In this document: one piece after another, positions 15,092-23,703 of the stretch
How positions within the stretch are numbered: the first letter of the stretch is position 1
How the letters are laid out: each line of letters starts with the position of its first letter
From: CAWHMS01 sp963830495
Lineage (GTDB): Bacteria > Actinomycetota > Actinomycetes > Propionibacteriales > Nocardioidaceae
Direction: 5' to 3'
Length of the DNA stretch: 64,000 bases
NCBI GenBank assembly: GCA_963830495.1
Contig: CAWHMS010000003.1
Span: 620,001-684,000, forward strand
Translations under genes and position numbers: made by a program
The notes under the pieces: generated by a model
Told to the model about the DNA's origin: nothing
Seen by the model: the letters and a program-made list of their open reading frames with translations, nothing else
The model's database searches: none

Positions 15092-16695
15092 GGTCGGCGC
15101 ACTGCCTTGAGCACGCGGAGGAGACCGGTCATGGCCTTGACGAAGGCTGCGTCGGACACGCCGAGGATCGGCGCCGCCGGGACTCCGCGCTGGGTCGCCA
15201 CGACCTGCGACTCGGTGAAGCGGAGCACTCCCTCGGCACCCTGCCGCCGCCCGAGGCCGGAGTCCTTCATGCCACCCATGGGTGCCTCGAGGGATCCGAA
15301 CGACGCGGCGTAGCCCTCGTTGACGTTGACGGTGCCGCAGCGAATCTGGGTGGCCAGGCGCCGTCCCCGCGCCGCATCCCGGGTGAAGATGCTGCCGTTG
15401 AGGCCGAAGTCGCCCTCGTTGGCGCGGGCCACCGCATCGTGCTCGTCCTGGAAGCGGTAGACGGAGACGACCGGACCGAAGGTCTCTTCGGCGAAGCAGC
15501 GCATGCCCGGCCGCACGCCGGTGAGGACAGTCGGCTCGTAGAAGAGTGGCCCGATGTCAGGGCGGTGGCGACCGCCGGTGACGACCGTGGCGCCATGTGT
15601 GCGTGCGTCATCGACATGGGCCGTGACCTTGGCGAGTTGGTCCCTGCTGACGAGCGAGCCCACGTCGGCGCGATAGTCGAGCCCAGCGCCGAGCCGCAGC
15701 GACTCCACCCGCCGTACGAACCGCTCCATGAAGCGGTCATAGACCTGGTCGGCGACGTACAGCCGCTCCATCGACACACAGAGCTGGCCCGCCGAGGAGA
15801 AGCATCCGCGCACCGCGCCCTCGGCCGCGCGATCGAGGTCGGCGTCGCGCAGCACCAGCATCGGGTTCTTGCCGCCCAGCTCGAGGGAGCAGCCGATCAG
15901 CCGCTCCGCTGCCCTGGTGCCGACCTTGCGTCCGGTCGCCGTCGAGCCGGTGAAGCAGACGTAGTCGGCGTGGTCGACGATCGCCGAGCCGACGATCGGC
16001 CCGTCGCCGAGCACCACCTGCCACACGTCTGGAGGGAGTCCCGCCTCGGTGAGCAGCTCGACCCCGGCCAGGGCGGTCAGCGTCGTCTGCGAGTCCGGCT
16101 TGAGCACGACAGCGTTACCCGCGACCAGCGCCGCCAGCCCGTCGGAGATGGCCATGGTCAGTGGGTAGTTCCAGGGCGAGATGATGCCGACGACGCCCTT
16201 CGGCACCTGGTGCTGGTCAATCCGGGTGAGCAGCGGGTAGATGCCGCGCCGTCGTCGGGTGCCGAGGTGGTCCAGGGCAGTGCGGGCGTAGTAGCGCGCA
16301 GACATCGCGACGTGCGCGATCTCCTCGAAGGCGTGCAGGCGAGACTTGCCGGACTCCCACTGGATCAGGTCGAGCAGGTCGTGTTGCCGGTCGAGCACGA
16401 GGTCGTGCAGATCGAGAAGCAGCCGGGCGCGCGCGCCGAGTGGAGTGCGCCTCCACCGCTGTTGCGCGTTGCGCGCTCGGGTGGCGGCTGTCTCCACGTC
16501 GGCGGGTGAAGAGATCGGAAGGCGGGCGAGGGGCTGCCCGGTGAAGGGGGCGTACGTCGTACGCGCCTCGTCGCTGCTCGCCACGACGCGTGCCGTCAGT
16601 CTCCGCGCCAGCGCGGGATCGAGGGCGAAGGTGGCGCGCGGATCGTGCTCCGGGTCGGCCGGTGCGTCGAGGTGCGGCTCCGGTTGCGACGTCAT
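15088..16695 (-). CDS. NAD(P)-dependent aldehyde dehydrogenase, succinate-semialdehyde type (GabD2-like)
   Basis: The 535-residue protein is a complete aldehyde dehydrogenase. The cofactor-binding segment SPWNYPL, the catalytic Glu in LELGGKNP and the nucleophile Cys306 in SSAGQLCVS are all present. Overall it resembles GabD2 (succinate-semialdehyde dehydrogenase) of mycobacteria. It is the first gene of a coupled pair with the ChoD-like oxidoreductase. ATG 16695 follows TAGGGT by 7 bases with no ribosome binding site, suggesting a leaderless message, and the 22-bp repeat array lies just upstream. The real substrate could be another aldehyde made by the coupled oxidase. Confidence 0.88.
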   Translation of the reverse strand: MTSQPEPHLDAPADPEHDPRATFALDPALARRLTARVVASSDEARTTYAPFTGQPLARLPISSPADVETAATRARNAQQRWRRTPLGARARLLLDLHDLVLDRQHDLLDLIQWESGKSRLHAFEEIAHVAMSARYYARTALDHLGTRRRRGIYPLLTRIDQHQVPKGVVGIISPWNYPLTMAISDGLAALVAGNAVVLKPDSQTTLTALAGVELLTEAGLPPDVWQVVLGDGPIVGSAIVDHADYVCFTGSTATGRKVGTRAAERLIGCSLELGGKNPMLVLRDADLDRAAEGAVRGCFSSAGQLCVSMERLYVADQVYDRFMERFVRRVESLRLGAGLDYRADVGSLVSRDQLAKVTAHVDDARTHGATVVTGGRHRPDIGPLFYEPTVLTGVRPGMRCFAEETFGPVVSVYRFQDEHDAVARANEGDFGLNGSIFTRDAARGRRLATQIRCGTVNVNEGYAASFGSLEAPMGGMKDSGLGRRQGAEGVLRFTESQVVATQRGVPAAPILGVSDAAFVKAMTGLLRVLKAVRRP

Positions 16696-16702
16696 GCTCC
16701 CG

Positions 16703-16708
16703 ACCCTA
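16703..16708 (-). promoter_or_regulatory. -10 element of a leaderless promoter (aldehyde dehydrogenase gene)
   Basis: On the minus strand TAGGGT is followed by 7 bases (CGGGAGC) and then ATG 16695. The expected -35 position falls in the inverted repeat copy at 16722-16743. Confidence 0.5.
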
Positions 16709-16710
16709 TT

Positions 16711-16930
16711 CCGTCGAGAGGCCTACTTCTTCCCACCGAGAGGCCAACATGTGCCTCCCAGCCAGGGACTTGTCGACCTCTCGGCGGGAACTTCTCGGCC
16801 TCTCGGCGGGAACTTCTCGGCCTCTCGGCGGGAACATCTCGGCCTCTCGGCGGGAACATCTCGGCCTCTCGGCGGGAACATCTCGGCCTCTCGGCGGGAA
16901 CATCTCGGCTTCGGCCTCTCGGCAGGGAAG
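16711..16930. repeat. 22-bp tandem repeat array with inverted flanking copies
   Basis: Six uninterrupted 22-bp units, CCTCTCGGCGGGAAC followed by T or A and TCTCGG, start at 16777, 16799, 16821, 16843, 16865 and 16887. The first two carry T and the last four carry A at the variable base. A degenerate seventh copy starts at 16915 after a 6-base insertion. On the other side, 16722-16743 and 16711-16721 are one full and one half copy in the opposite orientation, also with 22-bp spacing. Units touch with no spacers, so it is not a CRISPR. The array fills the gap between the kynureninase stop and the aldehyde dehydrogenase promoter. Because 22 is not a multiple of 3, every frame stays open but no frame repeats per unit. 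Confidence 0.93.
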
Positions 16931-18157
16931 TCAGCGGGGGTGTATGGGGGTGGTGAGGGTGGCCAGAACGGCGAGACCGTCGTACACATCGACGAACCGC
17001 GTGGTCAGCGGCGCGAGGCCGAGCCGGATGCCGTCAGGTTGTCGGAAGTCCGGCAGCACGCCACGCTCGGCGAGCGCCGGCAACAGCTTCTCCGCGTCGG
17101 GATGCATGACGCTGACGTGTGAGCCCCGTCGCCCCGGCTCGCGCGGGCTGACCAGGTCGAACCCCGCAGGCTGCAGCCACGCGTCGAAGAGCTCGACCGC
17201 CAACGACGTCAGCGCCACCGACTTGGCCCGGATCGCATCGATCCCCGCTGCCGCGATCATCTCCACCGCCGGCTCGACCGCCACCATGGACAGCACGCCG
17301 GGCGTACCGGTGAGCCAGGATCGCATCCCGGGCTCGGGATCGTAGCCCTGAGCCATGTCGAACATGTCGCGGCGGCCCCACCACCCCCAGATGGGCTGCC
17401 GCAGCCGGGACTGGAGATCGCTGCGCACATACGTGAACGACGGCGCTCCTGGACCACCGTTCAGGTACTTGTAGGTGCAGCCGACCGCCACGTCGACCTC
17501 GTCGCGGTGCAGGTCCATCGGCACCGAGCCGACCGAGTGGCACAGGTCCCACAGGGTGAGCGCGCCGACATCGTGGGTCGCGGCGGTCACCGGTGCCATG
17601 TCCATCCAGGCCGCCGATCGGTAGTCGACGTTCGACAGCGACACGAAGGCCACGTCCTCGTCGAGCAGCGGCAAGACCTGGTCGAGCTGTACGCCGCCAG
17701 GGCCGACCTCGGAGATCCACCGGATCTCGAGGTCTCGAGCCGACGCCAGTGACTCGATCAAGTAGCGGTCGGTCGGGAAGTTGTCCCGCTCCATCACCAC
17801 CGCGCGCCGGCCCGGCTGCGCGTCCAGCAGCGCCGACATCGCCTTGTAGAGCGCCACCGTCGTGGCATCAGCCACGATGACCTCCCCGGCATCCGCGCCG
17901 AGCAGGCTGGTCCCGATCAGGTCGCCGATCCGGCCGGGCAGTTCGACCCAGCGGTCCTCCCAGGAGCGGATCAGGTGCCGTCCCCAGTCGTCGTCGAGCA
18001 CCGTCACCACACGGTCACGCCCGGCGCGCGTGAGCCTGCCGAGGCTGTTGCCATCGAGATAGATGAGGCGGTCGTCGTCGATGACGAACTGCTCGCGGCA
18101 GTACGCCAGCGGGTCGGCGCTGTCGAGGGCCTCGGCGTCAGAGCGGTCCGGCGTCAT
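16931..18157 (-). CDS. kynU: Kynureninase
   Basis: This PLP enzyme splits kynurenine (or 3-hydroxykynurenine) into anthranilate (or 3-hydroxyanthranilate) and alanine. The 408 residues have the family N-terminus IYLDGNSLGRL, LWDLCHSVGS with the PLP-contacting Asp, and Lys230 in CTYKYLNGGPG, which forms the Schiff base. ATG 18157 follows TACGTT by 7 bases, so the message is probably leaderless. No tryptophan dioxygenase or formamidase gene is in the window, although an amidohydrolase-type gene lies upstream. The 22-bp repeats begin directly after its stop. Confidence 0.93.
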   Translation of the reverse strand: MTPDRSDAEALDSADPLAYCREQFVIDDDRLIYLDGNSLGRLTRAGRDRVVTVLDDDWGRHLIRSWEDRWVELPGRIGDLIGTSLLGADAGEVIVADATTVALYKAMSALLDAQPGRRAVVMERDNFPTDRYLIESLASARDLEIRWISEVGPGGVQLDQVLPLLDEDVAFVSLSNVDYRSAAWMDMAPVTAATHDVGALTLWDLCHSVGSVPMDLHRDEVDVAVGCTYKYLNGGPGAPSFTYVRSDLQSRLRQPIWGWWGRRDMFDMAQGYDPEPGMRSWLTGTPGVLSMVAVEPAVEMIAAAGIDAIRAKSVALTSLAVELFDAWLQPAGFDLVSPREPGRRGSHVSVMHPDAEKLLPALAERGVLPDFRQPDGIRLGLAPLTTRFVDVYDGLAVLATLTTPIHPR

Positions 18158-18164
18158 ACGACGG

Positions 18165-18170
18165 AACGTA
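18165..18170 (-). promoter_or_regulatory. -10 element of a leaderless promoter (kynU)
   Basis: TACGTT on the minus strand, then 7 bases, then ATG 18157. No purine-rich ribosome binding site is present. Confidence 0.5.
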
Positions 18171-18196
18171 TCGCACCCCCGCGGTTCGCCCCGCCC

Positions 18197-18907
18197 TCAG
18201 CGATACTCCGGGTTGACGAAGTCGAATCGCGCCCCGGCATCCCAGGCCGCCCGCTGGTTGCCGTACGCCGGTATGCCGCCTGCGTCGCGCAGCATCTTCG
18301 CCAGATGCATGAGGTTCCACGTCATGAAGGTGGTGTTGCGGTTGGTGAACTCGTTGTCAGGCCCACCCGAGCCTGGGTCCAGGTACGACGGGCCGGGCCC
18401 TGCCTCGCCGATCCAGCCTGCGTCTGCCTGAGGCGGGATGACATAGCCGATGTGCTGCAGGCTATAGAGGACGTCCATCGCGCAGTGCTTGATGCCGTCT
18501 TCGTTGCCGGTGATCAGCGCACCACCGACCCGGCCGTAGTACGCCCACTGTCCCTGCTCGTTGAGCTCGCCCGCCGCGGAGTACAACCGCTCAATGATCT
18601 GCTTCGTGACACTGGAGTTGTCGCCCAGCCAGATCGGGCCGGCGATGACGAGGATGTCCGACGCCATGACGCGTGGATAGATCACCGGCCACTCGTCGGT
18701 CTCCCAGCCATGCTCGGTCATGTCGAGATAGACACCGGTCGCGATGTCGTGATCGACAGCGCGCAGCACCTCCACCTCGATCCCCTGCTTGTCCATGATG
18801 CCGGCGCTGATGTCCACCAGACCCTGGGTGTGGCTCATCTCCGGGGATCTCTTCAGCGTGCAGTTGATGAACATGGCCCGCAAGCCGGAGAAGTCGTGAT
18901 CGCTCAT
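18197..18907 (-). CDS. Flavodoxin-like NAD(P)H-dependent oxidoreductase
   Basis: The 236-residue protein resembles the NADPH-dependent FMN reductase/flavodoxin fold. An early phosphate-binding segment reads INCTLKRSPEMSHTQ, and the FMN-ring loop is in GPIWLGDNSSVTKQ. It is longer than minimal FMN reductases because of a C-terminal extension. An ATG at 18907 with AGGA just upstream is the likely start. It probably reduces quinones, iron or another small acceptor with bound FMN, but the acceptor is unknown. It sits 39 bases upstream of kynU; joint transcription is possible but kynU has its own -10. Confidence 0.7.
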   Translation of the reverse strand: MSDHDFSGLRAMFINCTLKRSPEMSHTQGLVDISAGIMDKQGIEVEVLRAVDHDIATGVYLDMTEHGWETDEWPVIYPRVMASDILVIAGPIWLGDNSSVTKQIIERLYSAAGELNEQGQWAYYGRVGGALITGNEDGIKHCAMDVLYSLQHIGYVIPPQADAGWIGEAGPGPSYLDPGSGGPDNEFTNRNTTFMTWNLMHLAKMLRDAGGIPAYGNQRAAWDAGARFDFVNPEYR

Positions 18908-19100
18908 GGTCCTACCGTCCCCTACCGGACCGAGACGTTACATCTGACAGGGTTCTTGGCTCTCCGAGACGTGATGGCTGGGGCTCCGCTTCAACAGCTC
19001 CCGGCACTCGCCCGGCTTCACTGGCGACGGCCAGTCGAACTGCTCGCCGTCGTGGATGGTCGTCGCGATCCCGCCGGGACCAAGACGGAGTCGTTCCGCT

Positions 19101-19952
19101 TCAACGTGTGAATCGGGTCGTTGCCGTCTGGTCGAAAACGGACCGCCCACCCAGGTCGGCCACGCGATCCTCCTCGTACGGGTTGATGCGCCGCGCCTCC
19201 GCGATGGCGCCCGGGTCGAGGTCTGCGACGGCGACGCCCTCGTGCTCTGTGACCGCGGCCACTCGACGGCCCTGCGGGTCGTAGACCGCGGTGCCGCCAC
19301 TGAACTCAGCCTCCCCGCAACGACCGACCAGCCCAGCGAAGACCACGAAGATGCCGTTGTCGATCGCCCGGGCGGCGTAGTAGAGGTCCCGCCGGTGCTC
19401 CGACCCGACGACGTACGCCGCGGGGCAGAGGTAGGCCAGCGCGCCGGCGTCCGTGGCGGCCCGGGCGTGTTCGGGGAAGCACCCGTCGTAGCAGATGCCG
19501 AGCCCGAGGTTCCAGCCCTCGACGAGCAGCGACGCCCCCCGGTCGCCAGGGGTGAAGATGCTCCGCTCGCCGTCCCAGAGGTGCTGCTTGGCGTAGACCT
19601 CCGCCACGTGTCCGTCGGGCGCGAAGCCGAGCGCCGACAGCCGACGAGTCCCGTCGGCGTCACGCGCCGCAGCCCCGACCACCGCCATCACACCGAGGTC
19701 CTGCGCCGTACGTCGAAGCGGTGCGAGTCGCGGATCGCCGACGGCGACGTCGCAGTCGTCCGGACGTTGGCGCAGCGTCATCAGGTCGTAGCCGGGCAGG
19801 AACAGCTCGGGCAGCACGGCGACGCGGGCACCCTCGCGAGCCGCCGCGGAGACCCAGCGCGCCGCTGCGGCCACATTCGCGTCCACGTCGCCCGGCACGG
19901 ACTCGGCCTGGACGGCCGCCACCCGCAACGCGCGCTCGGGATATCTCGTCAT
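19101..19952 (-). CDS. Carbon-nitrogen hydrolase (nitrilase superfamily amidase)
   Basis: The catalytic triad of the superfamily is present: Glu49 in LPELFLPGYD, Lys in YAKQHLW and Cys in GICYDGCFPE. Such enzymes hydrolyse amides or carbamoyl groups, and short cytosolic forms include omega-amidase and N-carbamoyl hydrolases. ATG 19952 gives 283 residues; a GTG at 19961, just after the guaB3 stop, is an alternative. The gene follows guaB3 closely and is probably cotranscribed. The substrate is not deducible. The 193-base gap downstream (18908-19100) holds no gene I trust, though the minus-strand frame reads open through it. Confidence 0.85.
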   Translation of the reverse strand: MTRYPERALRVAAVQAESVPGDVDANVAAAARWVSAAAREGARVAVLPELFLPGYDLMTLRQRPDDCDVAVGDPRLAPLRRTAQDLGVMAVVGAAARDADGTRRLSALGFAPDGHVAEVYAKQHLWDGERSIFTPGDRGASLLVEGWNLGLGICYDGCFPEHARAATDAGALAYLCPAAYVVGSEHRRDLYYAARAIDNGIFVVFAGLVGRCGEAEFSGGTAVYDPQGRRVAAVTEHEGVAVADLDPGAIAEARRINPYEEDRVADLGGRSVFDQTATTRFTR

Positions 19953-19965
19953 GATCGCCACTCGG

Positions 19966-21069
19966 CTACTGGACGACGACCTCGACGCGCTGGAACTCCT
20001 TAAGCTCCGTGTAGCCCGTCGTCGCCATCGAACGGCGGAGCGCGCCGACCATGTTCATGGTGCCGTCGGACACCGGCGACGGACCGGTCAGGATTTCCTC
20101 CAGCGTGCCGACGGTGCCGATCTCGACGCGCTCACCCCGGGGGAGGCTGGCGTGGCGGGCCTCGGCGCCCCAGTGGAAGCCGCGGCCAGGCGCCTCGACG
20201 GCCCGGGCGAGCGGCGAGCCGATCATGACCGCGTCCGCGCCGCACGCGATCGCCTTGGCGATGTCGCCGCTGCGGCCGATCGACCCGTCGGCGATGACGT
20301 GCACGTAGCGGCCCCCGGACTCGTCGAGGTAGTCACGTCGCGCGGCCGCCACGTCGGCCACTGCAGTCGCCATCGGTACGGCGACACCGAGCACGGTGCG
20401 CGTGGTGTGCGCCGCACCGCCGCCGAACCCGACAAGCACGCCTGCGGCGCCGGTGCGCATCAGGTGCAGTGCGGCCTGGTACGTCGCACAGCCGCCCACG
20501 ATGACCGGGACATCGAGCTCGTAGATGAACTGCTTGAGATTGAGTGGCTCCGCCTGGCTCGACACGTGCTCCGCCGAGACGGTCGTGCCCCTGATCACGA
20601 AGAGGTCCAACCCGGCGCCGATGACCGACTGCGCGTGCTCCTTGGTGAGCTGCGGCGACAACGCGCCCGCCACGGTGATACCCGAGTCGCGCAGCTGCTT
20701 GACCCGATCCACCATGAGCTCCGGCTTGATCGCCTCCGCGTAGATCTGCTGCAGTCTGCGAGTGGCCTCCGGGCCACGCAGCGACGCGACCTCCTCGAGG
20801 AGCGGCGCCGGGTCGTCATACCGCGTCCACAGGCCCTCGAGGTCCAGAACCCCCAGGCCGCCGAGTCTGCCGAACGTGATCGCCGTCTCGGGCGACATCA
20901 CCGAGTCCATCGGCGCTGCCATCACCGGAATCTCGAAGCGGTAGGCGTCGATCTGCCACGACACCGACACCTCCTCCGGGTCACGCGTGCGGCGGCTCGG
21001 CACGATCGCGACGTCGTCGAAGGAGTAGGCGCGGCGCGCTCGCTTGGCCCGGCCGATGTCGATGTCCAT
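19966..21069 (-). CDS. guaB3: GuaB3 family IMP dehydrogenase-related protein
   Basis: The 367-residue TIM-barrel protein starts with YSFDDVAIVPSRRTRDPEEV, has the phosphate-binding GFGGGAAHTTR region where IMP dehydrogenase has its Cys loop, and lacks CBS domains. It belongs to the actinobacterial GuaB3 group that accompanies guaB2. Its activity in actinobacteria is not settled; it is often annotated as IMP dehydrogenase or GMP reductase. ATG 21069 has GAGAG about 7 bases upstream. It starts 30 bases after guaB2 and is followed within a few bases by the amidase, consistent with one operon. Confidence 0.9.
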   Translation of the reverse strand: MDIDIGRAKRARRAYSFDDVAIVPSRRTRDPEEVSVSWQIDAYRFEIPVMAAPMDSVMSPETAITFGRLGGLGVLDLEGLWTRYDDPAPLLEEVASLRGPEATRRLQQIYAEAIKPELMVDRVKQLRDSGITVAGALSPQLTKEHAQSVIGAGLDLFVIRGTTVSAEHVSSQAEPLNLKQFIYELDVPVIVGGCATYQAALHLMRTGAAGVLVGFGGGAAHTTRTVLGVAVPMATAVADVAAARRDYLDESGGRYVHVIADGSIGRSGDIAKAIACGADAVMIGSPLARAVEAPGRGFHWGAEARHASLPRGERVEIGTVGTLEEILTGPSPVSDGTMNMVGALRRSMATTGYTELKEFQRVEVVVQ

Positions 21070-21099
21070 AGCGTCTCTCTTCGGTTTGCGGCAGTGCCG

Positions 21100-22617
21100 T
21101 CAGCGCGGCGAGTAGTTCGGTGCCTCGACAGTCATCTCGATGTCGTGCGGATGACTCTCCTTGAGACTCGCGGAGGTAATGCGCACGAACTGCGCCTTCT
21201 CCTGCAGCTCCGGGATGGTGCGGGCGCCCACGTAGAACATCGCCTGGCGCAACCCTCCCACCATCTGGTGCGCCACGGCAGCAAGCGGTCCACGGTAGGC
21301 GACCCTGCCCTCGATGCCCTCCGGGACCAGCTTGTCGTCGGTGTCGACCTCAGCCTGGAAGTAGCGGTCCTTGGAGTAGGACTTCATGCCTCGCGACGAC
21401 ATCGCACCAAGCGATCCCATGCCGCGATAGGACTTGTACTGCTTGCCGTTGACGAAGATCAGGTCGCCGGGGCTCTCCTCGCAGCCCGCCAGCAGCGATC
21501 CGACCATGACGGTGTCCGCGCCGGCAGCGATGGCTTTGGCGATGTCACCGGAGTGCTGGAGGCCGCCGTCGGCGATGACCGGTATACCGCTCGCCTTGCA
21601 TGCCTGGCTGGCTTCGTAGACCGCGGTCACCTGCGGAGCACCGACGCCGGTGACGACCCGCGTCGTACAGATCGAGCCTGGACCGACGCCGACCTTGACG
21701 GCATCTGCACCTGCCTCGACGAAGGCGGTTGCTCCTGCTCGGGTCGCCACGTTGCCCCCGATCACCTGGACATGGCGAGTCGCAGACTCGGTCTTGAGCC
21801 GTCGCACCATCTCGAGCAGCAACCGCACGTGTCCGTGCGCCGTGTCGGCGACCAGTACGTCGACGCCCGCCTCGACCAGGGTCACCGCTCGCTCCCAGGC
21901 GTCGCCGAAGTACCCGATGGCGGCCCCGACCAACAGTCGACCGTCAGAGTCCTTGCTGGCATGGGGAAACTGCTCCGACTTGACGAAGTCTTTGACGGTG
22001 ATGAGGCCCGCCAGGCGCCCGTCGCCATCGACCAGCGGCAGCCGCTCACGCTTGTGCTTGCGCAGCAAAAGGGTCGCGTCGTCACGACTGATCCCCACCG
22101 GCGCAGTGATGAGCGGTGCCGCCGTCATCACCTCGTCGACCTTGGTCGTGGCCCACTCGGCCACCGGCGTGAAGCGCAGGTCCCGGTTGGTGATGATGCC
22201 GAGCAGCCGGCGGTCGGAGTCGACCACCGGGAGTCCGCTGACGCGGTACTCACCGCAGCGCTGGTCCAGCTCCTCCAGCGTCGCGTCCGGACCGATCGTC
22301 ACCGGATTGGAGATGATGCCGGTCTGGGTGCGCTTGACCAGGTCGACCTGGTAGGCCTGGTCCTGGATCGAGAGATTGCGGTGCAGGATCCCGAGACCAC
22401 CCTGGCGCGCCATGGCGATGGCCATCCGCGACTCCGTGACCGTGTCCATCGCGCTGGAGAGGAGCGGCACCCGGACGTCGAGCCCTCGGGTCAGCCGTGC
22501 CGTGGTGTCGATCTCGGTCGGTATGACGTCGGTCTCACCCGGAAGCAGCAGCACATCGTCATAGGTCAGCCCCATCGGCAGGAACTTCTTGGGCAGACCT
22601 GACGACGGGGTATCCAT
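21100..22617 (-). CDS. guaB: Inosine-5'-monophosphate dehydrogenase
   Basis: It oxidises IMP to XMP with NAD+, the committed step to GMP. From ATG 22617 it has 505 residues. The N-terminal barrel start is LTYDDVLLLPGETDV, then two CBS domains (about residues 95-215, with GLPVVDSDRRLLGIITNRDL and the KRERLPLVDG segment). The active-site loop is GPGSICTTRVVTGVG with the catalytic Cys. In-frame ATGs upstream exist, but TACGAT lies exactly 7 bases before ATG 22617, which suggests a leaderless transcript starting there. Confidence 0.97.
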   Translation of the reverse strand: MDTPSSGLPKKFLPMGLTYDDVLLLPGETDVIPTEIDTTARLTRGLDVRVPLLSSAMDTVTESRMAIAMARQGGLGILHRNLSIQDQAYQVDLVKRTQTGIISNPVTIGPDATLEELDQRCGEYRVSGLPVVDSDRRLLGIITNRDLRFTPVAEWATTKVDEVMTAAPLITAPVGISRDDATLLLRKHKRERLPLVDGDGRLAGLITVKDFVKSEQFPHASKDSDGRLLVGAAIGYFGDAWERAVTLVEAGVDVLVADTAHGHVRLLLEMVRRLKTESATRHVQVIGGNVATRAGATAFVEAGADAVKVGVGPGSICTTRVVTGVGAPQVTAVYEASQACKASGIPVIADGGLQHSGDIAKAIAAGADTVMVGSLLAGCEESPGDLIFVNGKQYKSYRGMGSLGAMSSRGMKSYSKDRYFQAEVDTDDKLVPEGIEGRVAYRGPLAAVAHQMVGGLRQAMFYVGARTIPELQEKAQFVRITSASLKESHPHDIEMTVEAPNYSPR

Positions 22618-22624
22618 GGCGCCC

Positions 22625-22630
22625 ATCGTA
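22625..22630 (-). promoter_or_regulatory. -10 element of a leaderless promoter (guaB)
   Basis: TACGAT on the minus strand, then GGGCGCC (7 bases), then ATG 22617. It decides the start codon among three in-frame candidates. Confidence 0.5.
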
Positions 22631-22650
22631 CGGGCGCGCGTGGGCACAGA

Positions 22651-23703
22651 TCAGTCCCGGCCCCTGCCTGAACCGCGGTTGACCTCGTCTGCGGTGGGCT
22701 CGTCGGCAGCGGCATCGAGCGTGGCCTGCTGGTCGGATCCGCCCTTCGGACCAACGCCGCCATCGCCGGCCTGGGTCCCCTGGCCGCCCAGACCTCGAAG
22801 GTCGTCGCCCGGCGTCCCCTGGCTGCTGCCGTCGCTCGGGCCGCCGCCCGGGGTGCCTTGACCGCTCGGGCCGCTGCCTTGACCGGGGTGAGATGCAGCC
22901 TGGTGGCCGGCATCGCTCTGATCCGACTCGTCCTCGATCTCTGGCGATGAGGTCGAGTCTTCCGGCTCGGCATCTGCCGGTGGAGAGGTTCCGACGTCCC
23001 CGGCAGGTTCGTCCTCCGAGGCCGCCAACTCGGCCGCCGGCGGGCCGACCAGGTCGACCTCGACGCCGTCAACGGACTCGCTGGTGGGGGCCGACTCACC
23101 CCCATGCTGACCCGTCTCCTGGCTGCGAGTCCGCGGTGCGGGGTCGGTGCCCGCTGCGGCTGCGCCCCGGCCGGAAGCAGGTGTGGTGGCCCCTGCTGGC
23201 CCGCCTTGGCGGGCGCGCTCGTCGCCGTGCTGCGGGACCGCGAAGGAGCTGTCCACGCCGACCGGGTCTGGCTCGCTGGCACCCGAGTCATGCTCGCTCG
23301 TCAGGTCTTTTCGGGCGTCCGACCCCCCGCCCAGCAGCCGGTCGGTTGGCTGCGGCTCGGACAGGCCGTGTTCGAAGATCTTGCCGGCGACGTACCGCAA
23401 CGGCAGCATCGGATCTCCCGCAACGGCAGCGGCGAGGCCACTCGACCCGAACACGACGAGACTGACGGCGGTCACGGCCAGCCCGGCCCGCCGCGCGGCC
23501 GACACGGACGCCGACGTACCCGCGGTCGACGCCGAGGCCGACAGGTACACCCGGGGCACCACAGGTGGCAGCGTCGCGGCGTCGATCTCGGCGTTCAGTG
23601 CAGCCAGCGCCGCGATGACCGGGTCCGCCCCGTCGATCGGGCGCCGCTCGGCGAGATCGGAGACCAGGCAGTCGGTCAGCCACACGGACATCGGGTCAGT
23701 CAT
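22651..23703 (-). CDS. rsdA: Membrane-anchored anti-sigma factor (RsdA-like)
   Basis: The 350-residue protein has a short cytosolic N-terminus (residues 1-70) with the segment MSVWLTDCLVSDL that should bind sigma. One transmembrane helix follows (about 73-95), then a long Gly/Ser/Pro/Glu-rich extracytoplasmic tail of low complexity. This is the layout of RsdA, the anti-SigD factor of mycobacteria, found in the same position between sigD and guaB2. Its start overlaps the 3' end of the sigma gene by 8 bases, so the two are made together. Release of the sigma probably requires proteolysis of the membrane part, as known for related systems. Confidence 0.82.
   Translation of the reverse strand: MTDPMSVWLTDCLVSDLAERRPIDGADPVIAALAALNAEIDAATLPPVVPRVYLSASASTAGTSASVSAARRAGLAVTAVSLVVFGSSGLAAAVAGDPMLPLRYVAGKIFEHGLSEPQPTDRLLGGGSDARKDLTSEHDSGASEPDPVGVDSSFAVPQHGDERARQGGPAGATTPASGRGAAAAGTDPAPRTRSQETGQHGGESAPTSESVDGVEVDLVGPPAAELAASEDEPAGDVGTSPPADAEPEDSTSSPEIEDESDQSDAGHQAASHPGQGSGPSGQGTPGGGPSDGSSQGTPGDDLRGLGGQGTQAGDGGVGPKGGSDQQATLDAAADEPTADEVNRGSGRGRD

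Noticed and set aside
16777..16930. CRISPR array
   Set aside because: Units are 22 bp and abut with no spacers; no cas gene is nearby.
16590..17345. Coding frame through the 22-bp repeats
   Set aside because: All frames stay open because 22 is not a multiple of 3; the frames overlap kynU and the aldehyde dehydrogenase gene on the other strand.
18908..19100. Small gene after the nitrilase
   Set aside because: The minus-strand frame is open but has no in-frame start except a GTG giving 27 residues and no ribosome binding site.
19951..22602. 883-residue plus-strand frame
   Set aside because: It is antisense to guaB3 and guaB and shows only charged low-complexity sequence.
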